A stretch of DNA of 64,000 nt from Halospeciosus flavus (GTDB lineage Archaea; Halobacteriota; Halobacteria; Halobacteriales; Halobacteriaceae), in the NCBI RefSeq assembly GCF_029814175.1, contig NZ_CP122312.1, forward strand, positions 2,914,001 through 2,978,000, given 5' to 3'. Shown in pieces: positions 51,553-60,413 of the stretch. Made by a program: the position numbers and the translations under genes. The notes under the pieces are model-generated. The model searched no databases and was not told where the DNA came from. It saw nothing but the letters and a program-made list of their open reading frames with translations. How positions within the stretch are numbered: the stretch's first letter is position 1; every line of letters starts with the position of its first letter.

Positions 51553-52826
51553 CAGACGACCGCCTCCTCGAAAGCTCGACCGGCCTCGCGACTCCCCACG
51601 ACGAACAGGTCGTCGCCGGCCGCGATTCGGGTGTCGCCCCGCGGGGCCATCGTCCACTCGCCCTCGTGACGGACCGCGAGGACGACGACGCCGTACGTCT
51701 CGCGGACGCCGGTCTCACCGATGGTGACGTCGTCGAGCGGCCCGCCCGAACCGACGGTGACGCGACGGAGGCGCTGGCCGGCCCGCCGGAGGAGCGTGAC
51801 GAGTTCGTACTCCCGACGGGTGCCTCGCGCGGTGACGACGACTCTCCCCTCGGGCGCGTCGAGGAGTGCCTCGGCGTCCGAGCGGTCGACTGCGACGGTA
51901 ATCCGACCCTCGCCGCCGGTGGTCGTCGGCGCCCGGGGGGTGACCGGCGCCTCCACCACTTCACCCCCGTCGGAACGAAGTTCCGGTTCACCCGGACTGC
52001 TACCGTCGCCACCGCCCGACGTGCCGGCGCCAGTCGTGGCTTTCTTCTCCTTCTTCTGGATGGTGCTCTTCGCACTCACGACGGTACCCGAGACGGCACT
52101 CTCGGGGGTCAACACCGTCACCGTGTCGCCGCGGGCGAGGCCGGTCGGAACGAGCGCGTCGACAGAGACGGCGCGCTTGCCCGCCGGCACACGCTTCGAG
52201 ACGCCGGACATCGGTGGGGCGGCCTGGACGGTCGCGCGGGCACGCTCGTCGATGGTGACGTGTGCGTCCGCGACGTCGAACTCCGAGGTGAGGCGGTCCT
52301 CGAAGCGCTGTTCGAGTTCGGCCAGCGGGAGGTCCGCCGGGAACGACCACTCCGCCTCGCGAATCTTCGTCCGGAGGTCCTCCGGGAGCGGCGGATAGCC
52401 CTCGACGTCGGCGACGTCACCGACGACCGAGACGGTGACCTGTCCGCGGCTACCGACGAATTCGACGACGTCGGCCGAGAGTTTCCGTTCGCGCAGCGAG
52501 CGTAGCGAGATGCGTTTGGGGAGTTTTGCGCCGAGTTTGTCGCCCTGTGCGTGGGTGTAGAACGAGAGCATCAGGACGACGGTCAGGGCGGTGATGAGCG
52601 TCACGCTCCGGACGATTTCGGGCGTCGTGAACGCCATCAGCCCGCCGTTGACGCCGGCGATGGCGACCGAGAGCACGACGACACCGAGCGCGGGGATAGT
52701 GAGACCCGTGACGTACTTGAAGAGGAAGCCGAAGGCGAACGCGACGAGCGCCGGGACGATGCCCGCCACGAGGCCCAGGTAGATCCCCTTGAGTACCTGT
52801 ACGGGGACGAACGTGTCCGAGACCAT
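51552..52826 (-). CDS. Membrane protein with TrkA-C (RCK_C) domains, A
   Basis: 424 residues. Three or four N-terminal helices (about 8-35, 40-60, 70-90), a soluble region, a low-complexity Gly/Pro linker with QKKEKKATT, and a C-terminal TrkA-C domain (DDVTIGETGVRETYGVVVLAVR, GDDLFVVGSRE). Same architecture as gene B, with which it is coupled. Divergent from the K+ channel gene, with separate TATA-like elements (GGTTTATCC and GTTTAAGTC) in the 120-bp gap. Confidence 0.78.
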   Translation of the reverse strand: MVSDTFVPVQVLKGIYLGLVAGIVPALVAFAFGFLFKYVTGLTIPALGVVVLSVAIAGVNGGLMAFTTPEIVRSVTLITALTVVLMLSFYTHAQGDKLGAKLPKRISLRSLRERKLSADVVEFVGSRGQVTVSVVGDVADVEGYPPLPEDLRTKIREAEWSFPADLPLAELEQRFEDRLTSEFDVADAHVTIDERARATVQAAPPMSGVSKRVPAGKRAVSVDALVPTGLARGDTVTVLTPESAVSGTVVSAKSTIQKKEKKATTGAGTSGGGDGSSPGEPELRSDGGEVVEAPVTPRAPTTTGGEGRITVAVDRSDAEALLDAPEGRVVVTARGTRREYELVTLLRRAGQRLRRVTVGSGGPLDDVTIGETGVRETYGVVVLAVRHEGEWTMAPRGDTRIAAGDDLFVVGSREAGRAFEEAVV

Positions 52827-52946
52827 GTCCGACCCGTCGGCGGCGCGGGATAAACCAGTACCGGAGCGGACGGTCGACGGCCCGGTGTGCCGGCGAACTC
52901 CGGGAGACCCCGGTCCGTTTAAGTCACCGGCGACCACCCTCCCGGT

Positions 52947-54107
52947 ATGGAGCTCTCGCGGCAGTCGGTGACGAGTTCGCGCATCGCCGTCGCGTTGACG
53001 ATGGCGGTCGCGCTCCTCTCGGTCGCCACCGGCGTCGTCAACATCGACCGAGCGGCCCACTTCGGTCCCTTCGCCGGTGCGGTGCCGCCGGCCGTCCAGC
53101 AGACCGCCGGGTTCACCGGTGCGCTGACCGGCTTCCTGATGGTCGCGAGCGCACTCGGGATGCGTCGCGGTCTCCGCGCGGCGTGGTACTCGACGGCAAT
53201 CCTGCTCCCGGTGACGGCCCTCCAGGGACTCGTCCAGGGGAGCGTCTACTCCATCCCGCTGGTCGCCCTCTCGGTGGCCGCGATGCCCACGGTGTGGTAC
53301 ACCCGCAGTCGGTTCGACCGGTCGCTCGAACTCACGACCACCCAACTCGCGGCCGCCATCGCGCTCGTCGGCGTCCTCGTCTACGGGACGCTGGGCACCT
53401 ACGCGCTCCGCGAGGGGTTCAACACCGGCGAGTCGATGTCCCTGCTCGACGCGTTCTACTACACGCTCGTCACCGCCAGCACCGTCGGCTACGGCGACGT
53501 CACGCCCGTCACCGCCCAGGCCCGACTGTTCGGACTGTCGGTACTCGTCCTCGGCGTCGCCAGTTTCGGTATCGCCCTCAGCGCCCTGCTGGCCCCCGCC
53601 ATCGAAGCCCGCTTCTCCTCCGCACTCGGAATGATGACCCAGAGCGAACTCGAAACCCTCGAAAACCACGTCATCGTCGCCGGCTACGGCGAGTTGACCG
53701 AACCGATTCTGAACGAACTCCGCGACGCCGGAACGCCGTACGTCGTCGTCACGCCGTCGAAGGAGGCGGCCGACGTGCTCAACGCCCGCGACATCAAGGT
53801 CGTCGTCGGCGACCCCACCGACGAGGACATCCTCGACCGAGCGGGTCTCGACCGGGCGCGGGCGTTCGTCGCCGCCACGAACGACGACGGTGAGGACGCC
53901 CTCGCGGTGCTCACCGCCCGCCAGTTGAACGAGGACGTCCGCATCGTCGCCGCCGTCACCGACCGCGAGAACGAGGCGAAACTCCGCCGCGCGGGCGCGG
54001 ATACGGTCGTCAGTCCCGCCGCCCTCGGCGGTCGGCTACTCGTCCGCTCCGCGCTCGACGGCGAGGACGCCGAGGCGCTCGCCGACGAAGTGTACGAGAG
54101 CGACTGA
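52947..54107 (+). CDS. Potassium channel with RCK (TrkA-N) domain, MthK-like
   Basis: 386 residues. Four hydrophobic segments in the first 120 residues, a further helix (134-152), the pore helix and selectivity filter TASTVGYGDVTP (176-187), an inner helix (about 195-218), then a Rossmann RCK domain starting HVIVAGYGELTEPIL near 241. No TrkA-C domain follows; the two TrkA-C proteins encoded divergently next door could supply it. A leaderless start is indicated by GTTTAAGTC about 28 bp upstream. Confidence 0.9.
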   Translation: MELSRQSVTSSRIAVALTMAVALLSVATGVVNIDRAAHFGPFAGAVPPAVQQTAGFTGALTGFLMVASALGMRRGLRAAWYSTAILLPVTALQGLVQGSVYSIPLVALSVAAMPTVWYTRSRFDRSLELTTTQLAAAIALVGVLVYGTLGTYALREGFNTGESMSLLDAFYYTLVTASTVGYGDVTPVTAQARLFGLSVLVLGVASFGIALSALLAPAIEARFSSALGMMTQSELETLENHVIVAGYGELTEPILNELRDAGTPYVVVTPSKEAADVLNARDIKVVVGDPTDEDILDRAGLDRARAFVAATNDDGEDALAVLTARQLNEDVRIVAAVTDRENEAKLRRAGADTVVSPAALGGRLLVRSALDGEDAEALADEVYESD

Positions 54108-54166
54108 ACCCCGCCGTCGTGGACGAAACGCCCTTACCCGCGCCGCGTCTCGACCACGAGTAGAGA

Positions 54167-55684
54167 ATGCGCGAGGGAGTGGCGCGACGCCTCCGCGACG
54201 TCCGACAGCGTCTCCGCAGCGTTCGCCGGCGTCTCCGCGACGTGCGCCGACGCGTCGCCCGATTCGAGCGACGCGAGGTGCGCGAGATTCGTCGGTGGCT
54301 CGAGTCGACGAGCAACCTCGTCCACGTCTCGCTGCTCGTCGTCCTCCCCGCGCTGTTCGCGGCGGTCACCCTCGTCTCCAACCGCGTCGAGGTCCTCCCC
54401 TACCTCCTCTTCCCGCCGCTGGCCTCCGGGTCGTACACGCTGTTCGCCCACCCCGAGGAGCGCTACGCCTCTCCCCGCCGGTTCGTCGGCGGACTGACCA
54501 CCGGCGCGTTCTGCGGGTGGGCCGCCCTGGCGGTGGGCGCGCGCTACCTCTACGTCGTCCCGGCGTCGGCCTACGAGATTCGGCCCGAAGCCGTCGCCCT
54601 CGGCATGTTCCTCACCGGAGTCGTGACCTGGGCGCTGGACGTCGAGGAACCGTCGGCCTACTCGACCGCGCTGCTGGTCCACGTCACCGGGGCGAACCAG
54701 TTCGTCTACGTGGTGAGCGTCGCCGTCTCGACGGTCGTCGTCTCGGGCATCTTCCTCGTCTGGCGAAACGAGTTCTACGAGGAGCGCTCCCGGTACCTCT
54801 ACAAGACCACGGGCGCCGACGACCACGTCCTCGTCCCGATGCACGGCGAACACGCCGCCCAGACGGCCATGTTCGGCGCGCGTCTCGCCGGCGCCCACGA
54901 GGCCGGGAAAGTCGTCCTCCTCTCCGTCGTCGAAGACGAGGACGTCGCCGCCGCCGAGCGCGCCATCCTCGAATCCGACGACGCGGCGGACCTCGACGTC
55001 CTCGACGACCAGCGGACCGACGTCGACCGCCGCTCCGACGCCGAGGCACGCGCCGCCGAACTCGCCGCCGACGAACTCGAACGACACGCTAACCGCATCG
55101 AGACACGCGTCGGCGTCCCCTGCGAGGTCGCCGTGGCCGCGGCCACCGACGGCGGACTCTCGGCCGGGACGGTCCTCGACACCGCCGCGGAGACGAACTG
55201 CGACCTCGTCGTCGCCCCCTACCGCCGCGAGGGGGGCGAGGCGGCCGACTACCTCCGCGCCTTGTTCGGCAGCGACGTCGACGTGGTCGCGTTCGACTCG
55301 AACACCGAGCGCGTCGACTGGAAGCGCGTCATGGTCCCCGTGAGTCGCGCCAACGACCTCGCGCACGCGATGGTCGACTACGCCCAGCGACTCGCCGGCC
55401 GGACGGGCACGGTCAGCGTCTGTACGTGTATCCGCTCGGAACGGGAGCGCCGCGACGCCGAGTCGATGCTCGCCGACCTCGTCGAGACCGTCGACTGCCG
55501 GTGTGAGACCCGCGTCTCCCGCAGCGACGTCGAGTCGTTCGTCGAACGCAACGACGAGCAGTACGACGTGGTCGTCCTCGGCGCGAGCACCGACCGCTCG
55601 TCGGCCTCGCGGTTCCTCTCGCGGCCGACCTACGAGCGACTGGCCGACGTGGAGACGGACGTCGCGGTGGTCCACCGGGCGTGA
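54167..55684 (+). CDS. HPP membrane domain fused to two UspA-like domains
   Basis: 505 residues. Residues 1-45 are a basic helix with a repeated RLRDVRQRLRSVRRRLRDVR pattern, encoded by imperfect repeats of about 21 bp. Then come four to five membrane helices of HPP type (LPYLLFPPLASGSYTLFAHP), and two universal stress domains (about 215-345 and 360-505; the second ends YDVVVLGASTDRSSASRFLS, the nucleotide-binding glycine loop). Likely a transporter gated by ATP/AMP sensing. Follows the K+ channel by 59 bp. Confidence 0.83.
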   Translation: MREGVARRLRDVRQRLRSVRRRLRDVRRRVARFERREVREIRRWLESTSNLVHVSLLVVLPALFAAVTLVSNRVEVLPYLLFPPLASGSYTLFAHPEERYASPRRFVGGLTTGAFCGWAALAVGARYLYVVPASAYEIRPEAVALGMFLTGVVTWALDVEEPSAYSTALLVHVTGANQFVYVVSVAVSTVVVSGIFLVWRNEFYEERSRYLYKTTGADDHVLVPMHGEHAAQTAMFGARLAGAHEAGKVVLLSVVEDEDVAAAERAILESDDAADLDVLDDQRTDVDRRSDAEARAAELAADELERHANRIETRVGVPCEVAVAAATDGGLSAGTVLDTAAETNCDLVVAPYRREGGEAADYLRALFGSDVDVVAFDSNTERVDWKRVMVPVSRANDLAHAMVDYAQRLAGRTGTVSVCTCIRSERERRDAESMLADLVETVDCRCETRVSRSDVESFVERNDEQYDVVVLGASTDRSSASRFLSRPTYERLADVETDVAVVHRA

Positions 55685-55748
55685 GCGGTCGATTCGGTGA
55701 GAACCGTGGACTCCGACGACGCTGGATACGTGGCCCTGGTGCGTCGGG

Positions 55749-56666
55749 CTACGAGACCATCGGATAGTCCGCGTACACCCTGTACCACGTGCCACCCAGT
55801 CTGACGTATCGGACGTGTCCGTTCCCGCCCCACAGTTTCTCGAACAACAACTCCTCGAAGGAACCAGAGACGTTCGGGTCTCCACACTCCCGGTACCCTA
55901 CGTCGGAGGCAGTCGCCACGATCTGCTGTTGCTGGTCTGTTAGACGCTCCCGAGGTATCTTCTTCCCGTGCCGTTCGAGCACACGTTCACCTACGGCGGC
56001 GAGTTTCGACGACACGTACGTCGCCGTGTAGCGGACTTCTGAAACCGGGACCTCACGCTGCTTCCGGAACGACATCTCGAAAACAGCGCTGCCGGCGCGG
56101 ACGTACTCGAAATCGGCCTTCGGGTACAGTCTCGACTCCGACCGTCGGCCCGCGTTCCGATACCCGACCTGCATCCGCGTGTCGTAGTTCGGGGCGAGTT
56201 CCAGTTCCCGTGTCGTCGGATAGTCGAGTGCACCCCAGAGCGTGTGTACGTCCTGTTCGGGGAGTTCGGCGACGGTGACGACCGATTCGGACTCGTCCGG
56301 CGGCGAGTCGTCGACGCTCCGCACGCCGTACTCGACACCCTGTACGGTCTTCGTGTCCGTCTCTGTCCCGATTTCGTAGTACGCCCCGTCGGACGGATAG
56401 TACTCGTCGAGCGGTGGGTTGTACCGCCCCGAGACCGTCGCGTGGCCCTGCGCCAGCGCTCGGCGTGCGACCTGTTCCTCGTACTTCCCCAGTCCCTCCA
56501 GACGATGCACGTTGGCGTGTCCGACGTACCTCGGCGTCGTCGGTTCCAGCGTCAGCGTGTGCGGGTTCGTACACTCGCCCGCCGACTGATTCGTTGCGCA
56601 GCCAGCGAGAGCCACGCCCGTGCTGACTCCCGCGCCAGCGGCCGTGAGAAATCGTCGGCGGTCCAT
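55749..56666 (-). CDS. Tat-exported lipoprotein, unknown function
   Basis: 305 residues. Tat signal DRRRFLTAAGAGVSTGVALAG with the lipobox Cys near 23. The mature part is mixed alpha/beta with many Tyr and Arg, a QQQQIVATASDVGYRECG segment and a GTWYRVYADYP end. No domain recognised. Less acidic and slightly lower in GC than its neighbours, so possibly acquired. Confidence 0.7.
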   Translation of the reverse strand: MDRRRFLTAAGAGVSTGVALAGCATNQSAGECTNPHTLTLEPTTPRYVGHANVHRLEGLGKYEEQVARRALAQGHATVSGRYNPPLDEYYPSDGAYYEIGTETDTKTVQGVEYGVRSVDDSPPDESESVVTVAELPEQDVHTLWGALDYPTTRELELAPNYDTRMQVGYRNAGRRSESRLYPKADFEYVRAGSAVFEMSFRKQREVPVSEVRYTATYVSSKLAAVGERVLERHGKKIPRERLTDQQQQIVATASDVGYRECGDPNVSGSFEELLFEKLWGGNGHVRYVRLGGTWYRVYADYPMVS

Positions 56667-56730
56667 GAATCTGTGTACGGATTGCGTCAGTAAAGAATTC
56701 GGGCCGGCAGAAACAGACAGGGGAGGGTCG

Positions 56731-57462
56731 TTACTCGTAGAGGTCGACGACGGCGTCCAGTGTGAGTTCGATGGCTCGGCCGACGTTGTTCTTCGCCTTC
56801 TCGGGGAGTTCGTCCTCCTCGGTGGCGCCCTTCTGGGTGCCCTTCACGAGGTTGCCGTCGGCGGTACAGATTGCGCCGGCGCGCATACCCTTGCGGCGGG
56901 CGATGGAGAAGATGGCGGCGGCCTCCATCTCGACGGAGAGGATGCCCGCCGACTCCCACTCGGCGACGTACTCGTCGGTCTCGGCGTAGAAGGCGTCGTC
57001 GGAGGCGATGGGACCGACGTGGACGTGTTCGTCGTTCGATTCGGCCGCGTCGACGAGCGACGTGAGGACGTCGTAGTCCGGGACGGCCGGAATCTCGGCG
57101 TCCTCGTAGCGTTTGGAGGTGCCTTCCTCCTTGGCGGCGCCGGTCGCGATGACCATGTCGCCGATCTCGACGTACTCCTGGGTCGCGCCCGTGGTGCCGA
57201 CGCGGACGACCGTCTCGACGCCGACCTTCGAGAGTTCCTCGATGGCGATGGCGGCCGAGGGACAGCCGATACCGGTCGAGCAGATGGTGAGCGGGACGCC
57301 CCCGTAGGTGGCGTTCACCACCTTGTACTCGCGGTTCTCGGAGACCTTCTCGACGTCCTCGCAGTGGGCGGCGATGCGGTCGACGCGGTCCGGGTCGCCC
57401 GGCACGAGCGCGATTTCGTTTACGTCGCCGGGTTCGACCAGGAGGTGCGGTTGCTTGGCCAT
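56731..57462 (-). CDS. udp: Uridine phosphorylase (nucleoside phosphorylase family)
   Basis: 243 residues, NP-I fold. ALVPGDPDRVDRIA is the phosphate loop, then CSTGIGCPSAAIAIEEL, RVGTTGATQ and SVEMEAAAIFSIA (ribose-binding Met-Glu). Cleaves a nucleoside to base and ribose 1-phosphate; uridine preference is judged from overall likeness to Udp. Its product is the substrate of the next enzymes in the cluster. A T-rich promoter element lies 28 bp upstream, and a strong palindrome at 57581-57610. Confidence 0.88.
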   Translation of the reverse strand: MAKQPHLLVEPGDVNEIALVPGDPDRVDRIAAHCEDVEKVSENREYKVVNATYGGVPLTICSTGIGCPSAAIAIEELSKVGVETVVRVGTTGATQEYVEIGDMVIATGAAKEEGTSKRYEDAEIPAVPDYDVLTSLVDAAESNDEHVHVGPIASDDAFYAETDEYVAEWESAGILSVEMEAAAIFSIARRKGMRAGAICTADGNLVKGTQKGATEEDELPEKAKNNVGRAIELTLDAVVDLYE

Positions 57463-57580
57463 GGTACGACTCTGTTCACAGGCGGGAAAAAGCCGTGCGA
57501 TTGCCGACTGGCCGGGCGTAGCGCGACCACGACTGCCCGCACCGAGGGCGAACGCGGTCCGGTCCGCGACGCCGCCCACT

Positions 57581-57610
57581 CAGTTGAACGATTGTACAAC
57601 TGTTCAACTG
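57581..57610. promoter_or_regulatory. 30-bp near-perfect palindrome upstream of udp
   Basis: CAGTTGAAC (57581-57589) and GTTCAACTG (57602-57610) are exact complements placed evenly around TTGTACAA (57592-57599), itself a palindrome; 26 of 30 positions are symmetric. The stop codon of the BNR-repeat gene lies inside it. It could be an operator for udp or fold as a transcript-end hairpin. Confidence 0.6.
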
Positions 57611-58587
57611 ACGTCGAGACCCGCGGGTCGCCGGTCGCGGAGGTCGCCGGGCCACTCGACCGGGAGCGCGCGCCACGTCCGCCCCGAGTCGGTGGAGCGG
57701 TGGATTCCGTGGTTGTGGACGGCGAGGAAGTCACCGGACCCGACCGCCGCGAGCGAGGGGGCGAGCAGGCCGTCGCTCTCGGGGAGACCGTCCATCGCGG
57801 ACGCCCACTCGCTCCCGCGGTCGCCGTCGACGCGTCGGTACACCGCCGAATTGGCGGCGTCGGCGTCGTGGGCCGCGCGGGGACAGTGGGCGGCGGCGAG
57901 GAGGACGGTCTCGGGGTCGGCGGGGTCGACCGCGGCGCTCCAGCAGTACGTCCGGTCGAGTCCCCACTCCTGGAGGTCCCAGGAGTCGCCGCGGTCGTCG
58001 GACTCGAAGTAGCCGTCGCCCGCGGCGGCGTACACCCGGCCGGGGTCGTCGGGATGGGTCGCCAGCGTGTGTGCGTCGCTCGGACCGGCGTACGTCCGGT
58101 CGCGCCAGGTCTCGCCGCCGTCGAAGGTCCGGACGAGCGCGCCGGCCTCGACGGCGACGTACAACCGCTCGGAGTCGTCGGGTGCTGGCTGAATCCAGCG
58201 GACGTGGTGGGTGTGCGGGCGCGGCGGGAACGACCACTCGCTCGCGGAGGGGAGCGCGCTCAACCCCTCGCAGTGCGTCCACGTCCGCCCCCGGTCGTCC
58301 GAGCGGTAGACGGCGCTCGGTTCGGTCCCGGCCCACGCCGTGCCGTCGGGGGCGACGGCGACCGCGGTGACGGACTCGTCGGCGAGGTCGGGGACCCGCT
58401 CCCACGTCTCCCCCGCGTCCGTCGAACGGAAGAGACCCGCGTCGTACGTCCCACAGAGGACGAACGCGCCGTCGGGCGAACTCGCGACACACTCCGTCCG
58501 GTGGCCGTCGAGGGCCTCGCGGACGGTCCACTCGTCGGCGTCGACGACCAGTACCCGGTCGTGCATCGCGACGGAGACGCGTTCCAT
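57604..58587 (-). CDS. BNR/Asp-box beta-propeller protein
   Basis: 327 residues with at least five Asp-boxes of the form S-x-D-x-G-x-T-W (STDAGETWE, SDDRGRTWT, TFDGGETWR, SDDRGDSWD, STDSGRTWR) spaced as in sialidase/VPS10-type propellers. No signal peptide, so probably cytoplasmic. No catalytic sialidase residues can be pinned down. It lies between udp and the PfkB kinase on the same strand. Confidence 0.8.
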   Translation of the reverse strand: MERVSVAMHDRVLVVDADEWTVREALDGHRTECVASSPDGAFVLCGTYDAGLFRSTDAGETWERVPDLADESVTAVAVAPDGTAWAGTEPSAVYRSDDRGRTWTHCEGLSALPSASEWSFPPRPHTHHVRWIQPAPDDSERLYVAVEAGALVRTFDGGETWRDRTYAGPSDAHTLATHPDDPGRVYAAAGDGYFESDDRGDSWDLQEWGLDRTYCWSAAVDPADPETVLLAAAHCPRAAHDADAANSAVYRRVDGDRGSEWASAMDGLPESDGLLAPSLAAVGSGDFLAVHNHGIHRSTDSGRTWRALPVEWPGDLRDRRPAGLDVS

Positions 58588-58639
58588 ACCCGGAGGTAAC
58601 GACCGGTGGTAGCATCAGTGTTTTCACAGCTGACAGGTA

Positions 58640-59536
58640 CTACGACCCCGGCGCCCACTCGTCGAGGAAGGCGTCGACTTCGGGCGCCGAGGGAGCGGTC
58701 CGGGCGCCCTCGCCGCGGGCCGCGAGCGCGCCACAGGCGTTGGCGTACTCAAGCGCACGCTCGTAGGCTTCGGGGTGTTCGACGAGCGTCGCGAGGAAGC
58801 CCGCGGCGAAGGCGTCGCCCGCGCCCGTCGTGTCGACCGTCTCGACGTCGAAACCGGGGTGTTCGTAGACGCCGCCGAGGGTGTAGACGGTCGCGCCCTG
58901 CGGGCCGTGTTTCACGACGACCACGCGCTCGTCGCCGACGTGTTCGGTCTCGACGGGACCGTCGTAGTAGGTCTCGGCCTCGCGCTCGTTGAGGAAGAGG
59001 ACGTCCGCCGCCTCGACCGTCTCGGCGTAGTCGCGGTCGTCGAGTCGTCGGCCGGGGTCGAAACTCACGGTACAGCCCGCGTCACCCGCGACGGCGGCGA
59101 GGTAGGCGGCCGTCTCGGGGCGCTGGCTCGTCAGGTGGACGTGCTCGGCGGCGGCGACGTAGTCGGGGTCGACGTCGGCCGGGTCGACCGCCTCGTTGGC
59201 GCCCTCGTTGCCGAGGACCATCACCTCGCCCGCCTCGTCGACGACGAGGTACTTGACGCTCGTCTCGGCGTCCTCGACGACGAGCAGGTGGTCGGTGTCG
59301 ACCCCCGACTGGTCGAGTTCGCGGCGGGCGAGGATGCCGTTCTCGTCGTCGCCGACGCTCCCGACGACGCCCGTGTCGAGGTCGAATCCGGCGAGGGCGA
59401 CGGCGACGTTCGCGGCGCTCCCGCCGCCGGCGCTCCGCTGTGACTCGATGCGGGCCTCGCCGTCGGGTTCGGGGAGGGCGTCGACGCGGAGCGTCACGTC
59501 CCAGTTGACGTGCCCGGCGGTGACGATGCGGACCAC
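58640..59536 (-). CDS. PfkB-family sugar/nucleoside kinase (candidate ribose-1-phosphate kinase)
   Basis: 298 residues. Ribokinase fold: GGGSAANVAVALAGFD near 37-52, and the PfkB signature DTTGAGDAFAAGFLATLVEH with catalytic Asp. In this cluster the likely substrate is ribose 1-phosphate, giving ribose 1,5-bisphosphate, the step before the isomerase encoded at 60414. Specificity is inferred from context; ribokinase or nucleoside kinase are alternatives. Confidence 0.85.
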   Translation of the reverse strand: MVRIVTAGHVNWDVTLRVDALPEPDGEARIESQRSAGGGSAANVAVALAGFDLDTGVVGSVGDDENGILARRELDQSGVDTDHLLVVEDAETSVKYLVVDEAGEVMVLGNEGANEAVDPADVDPDYVAAAEHVHLTSQRPETAAYLAAVAGDAGCTVSFDPGRRLDDRDYAETVEAADVLFLNEREAETYYDGPVETEHVGDERVVVVKHGPQGATVYTLGGVYEHPGFDVETVDTTGAGDAFAAGFLATLVEHPEAYERALEYANACGALAARGEGARTAPSAPEVDAFLDEWAPGS

Positions 59537-59569
59537 ACGCGGGGAGAGGGGTGGCCGCCTGAAAAATCC

Positions 59570-60379
59570 CTACGGCGTGGCGGCGACGAACAGGAGGACG
59601 TTGTGGACGCCGGGACCGAGACCGACCGCGGCGACGAAGCCGAGGAGGACGTACCCCTCGGCGGGTTCCTCGCGGACGTAGTCGGCGAGGAGCGCGACGA
59701 TGCCGGCCGCGAGCGCGAGTTTCACGAGGACGAACAGCCACGCGCCGCCCAGACCGGGCAGGTCGACGATAGCGTGGCCGAACTCGATGAGGTAGCGCGA
59801 GAGCGGCGTCTGCTCGCCGAAGCCGAGGTGGCCGACGCCGACGGCCGTGCTGAACGCGTCGAGGGAGTGTCCGAGGACGACCAGCGCGCCCGCACCGTCC
59901 GCGACCTTCGCGTCGTCCGGGCGGACGCGGTGGAAGGCGGCCCACACCCCGGCGGCGACGGCGGCGGAGACGACTGCGCTCCCGAGCGGCCAGAGCAGGG
60001 TGAGCGTGCCCCGGGAGGTGCCGTAGTCCAGCGCGACGGCGACGGGGACAGAGAAGGCGAGGAAGCCCACGCCCGCGAGGACGCGACGGGGAGCGGGGGT
60101 GTGCATCGTGGCGAGCCAGACGGCGCCGGCGAGGGCGAACGTCGTGAGGTAGACGGTCGGCGAGGAGGCGAACGGTTCGAGGAGTCGGGGGACGGTCCCG
60201 AGTTGGTAGTTCACGTAGAGCGCCGACCCGACGGCCATCCACGGCGCCCACGCGAGGATCGTCCGGGCCGTGACCGGCGGCCGTTCGCGGACGAGCGCCC
60301 ACCCGACGCCCGCGGCGGCGAGGAGCACGACCGCGAGGTACGGGAGCGCGGGGACCGAGTACCCCGATGCGAGAGCCAT
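59570..60379 (-). CDS. DUF63 family membrane protein
   Basis: 269 residues with about seven hydrophobic helices. Features of archaeal DUF63: LGHSLDAFSTAVGV, AWAPWMAVGSALYV, and GLGPGVHNVLLF at the C terminus. Function unknown. It separates the kinase gene from the isomerase gene on the same strand, with short gaps (33 bp on each side). Confidence 0.82.
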   Translation of the reverse strand: MALASGYSVPALPYLAVVLLAAAGVGWALVRERPPVTARTILAWAPWMAVGSALYVNYQLGTVPRLLEPFASSPTVYLTTFALAGAVWLATMHTPAPRRVLAGVGFLAFSVPVAVALDYGTSRGTLTLLWPLGSAVVSAAVAAGVWAAFHRVRPDDAKVADGAGALVVLGHSLDAFSTAVGVGHLGFGEQTPLSRYLIEFGHAIVDLPGLGGAWLFVLVKLALAAGIVALLADYVREEPAEGYVLLGFVAAVGLGPGVHNVLLFVAATP

Positions 60380-60413
60380 ACCGGTGGAGTGTCCTACGGC
60401 CGTGAAAACGTTG

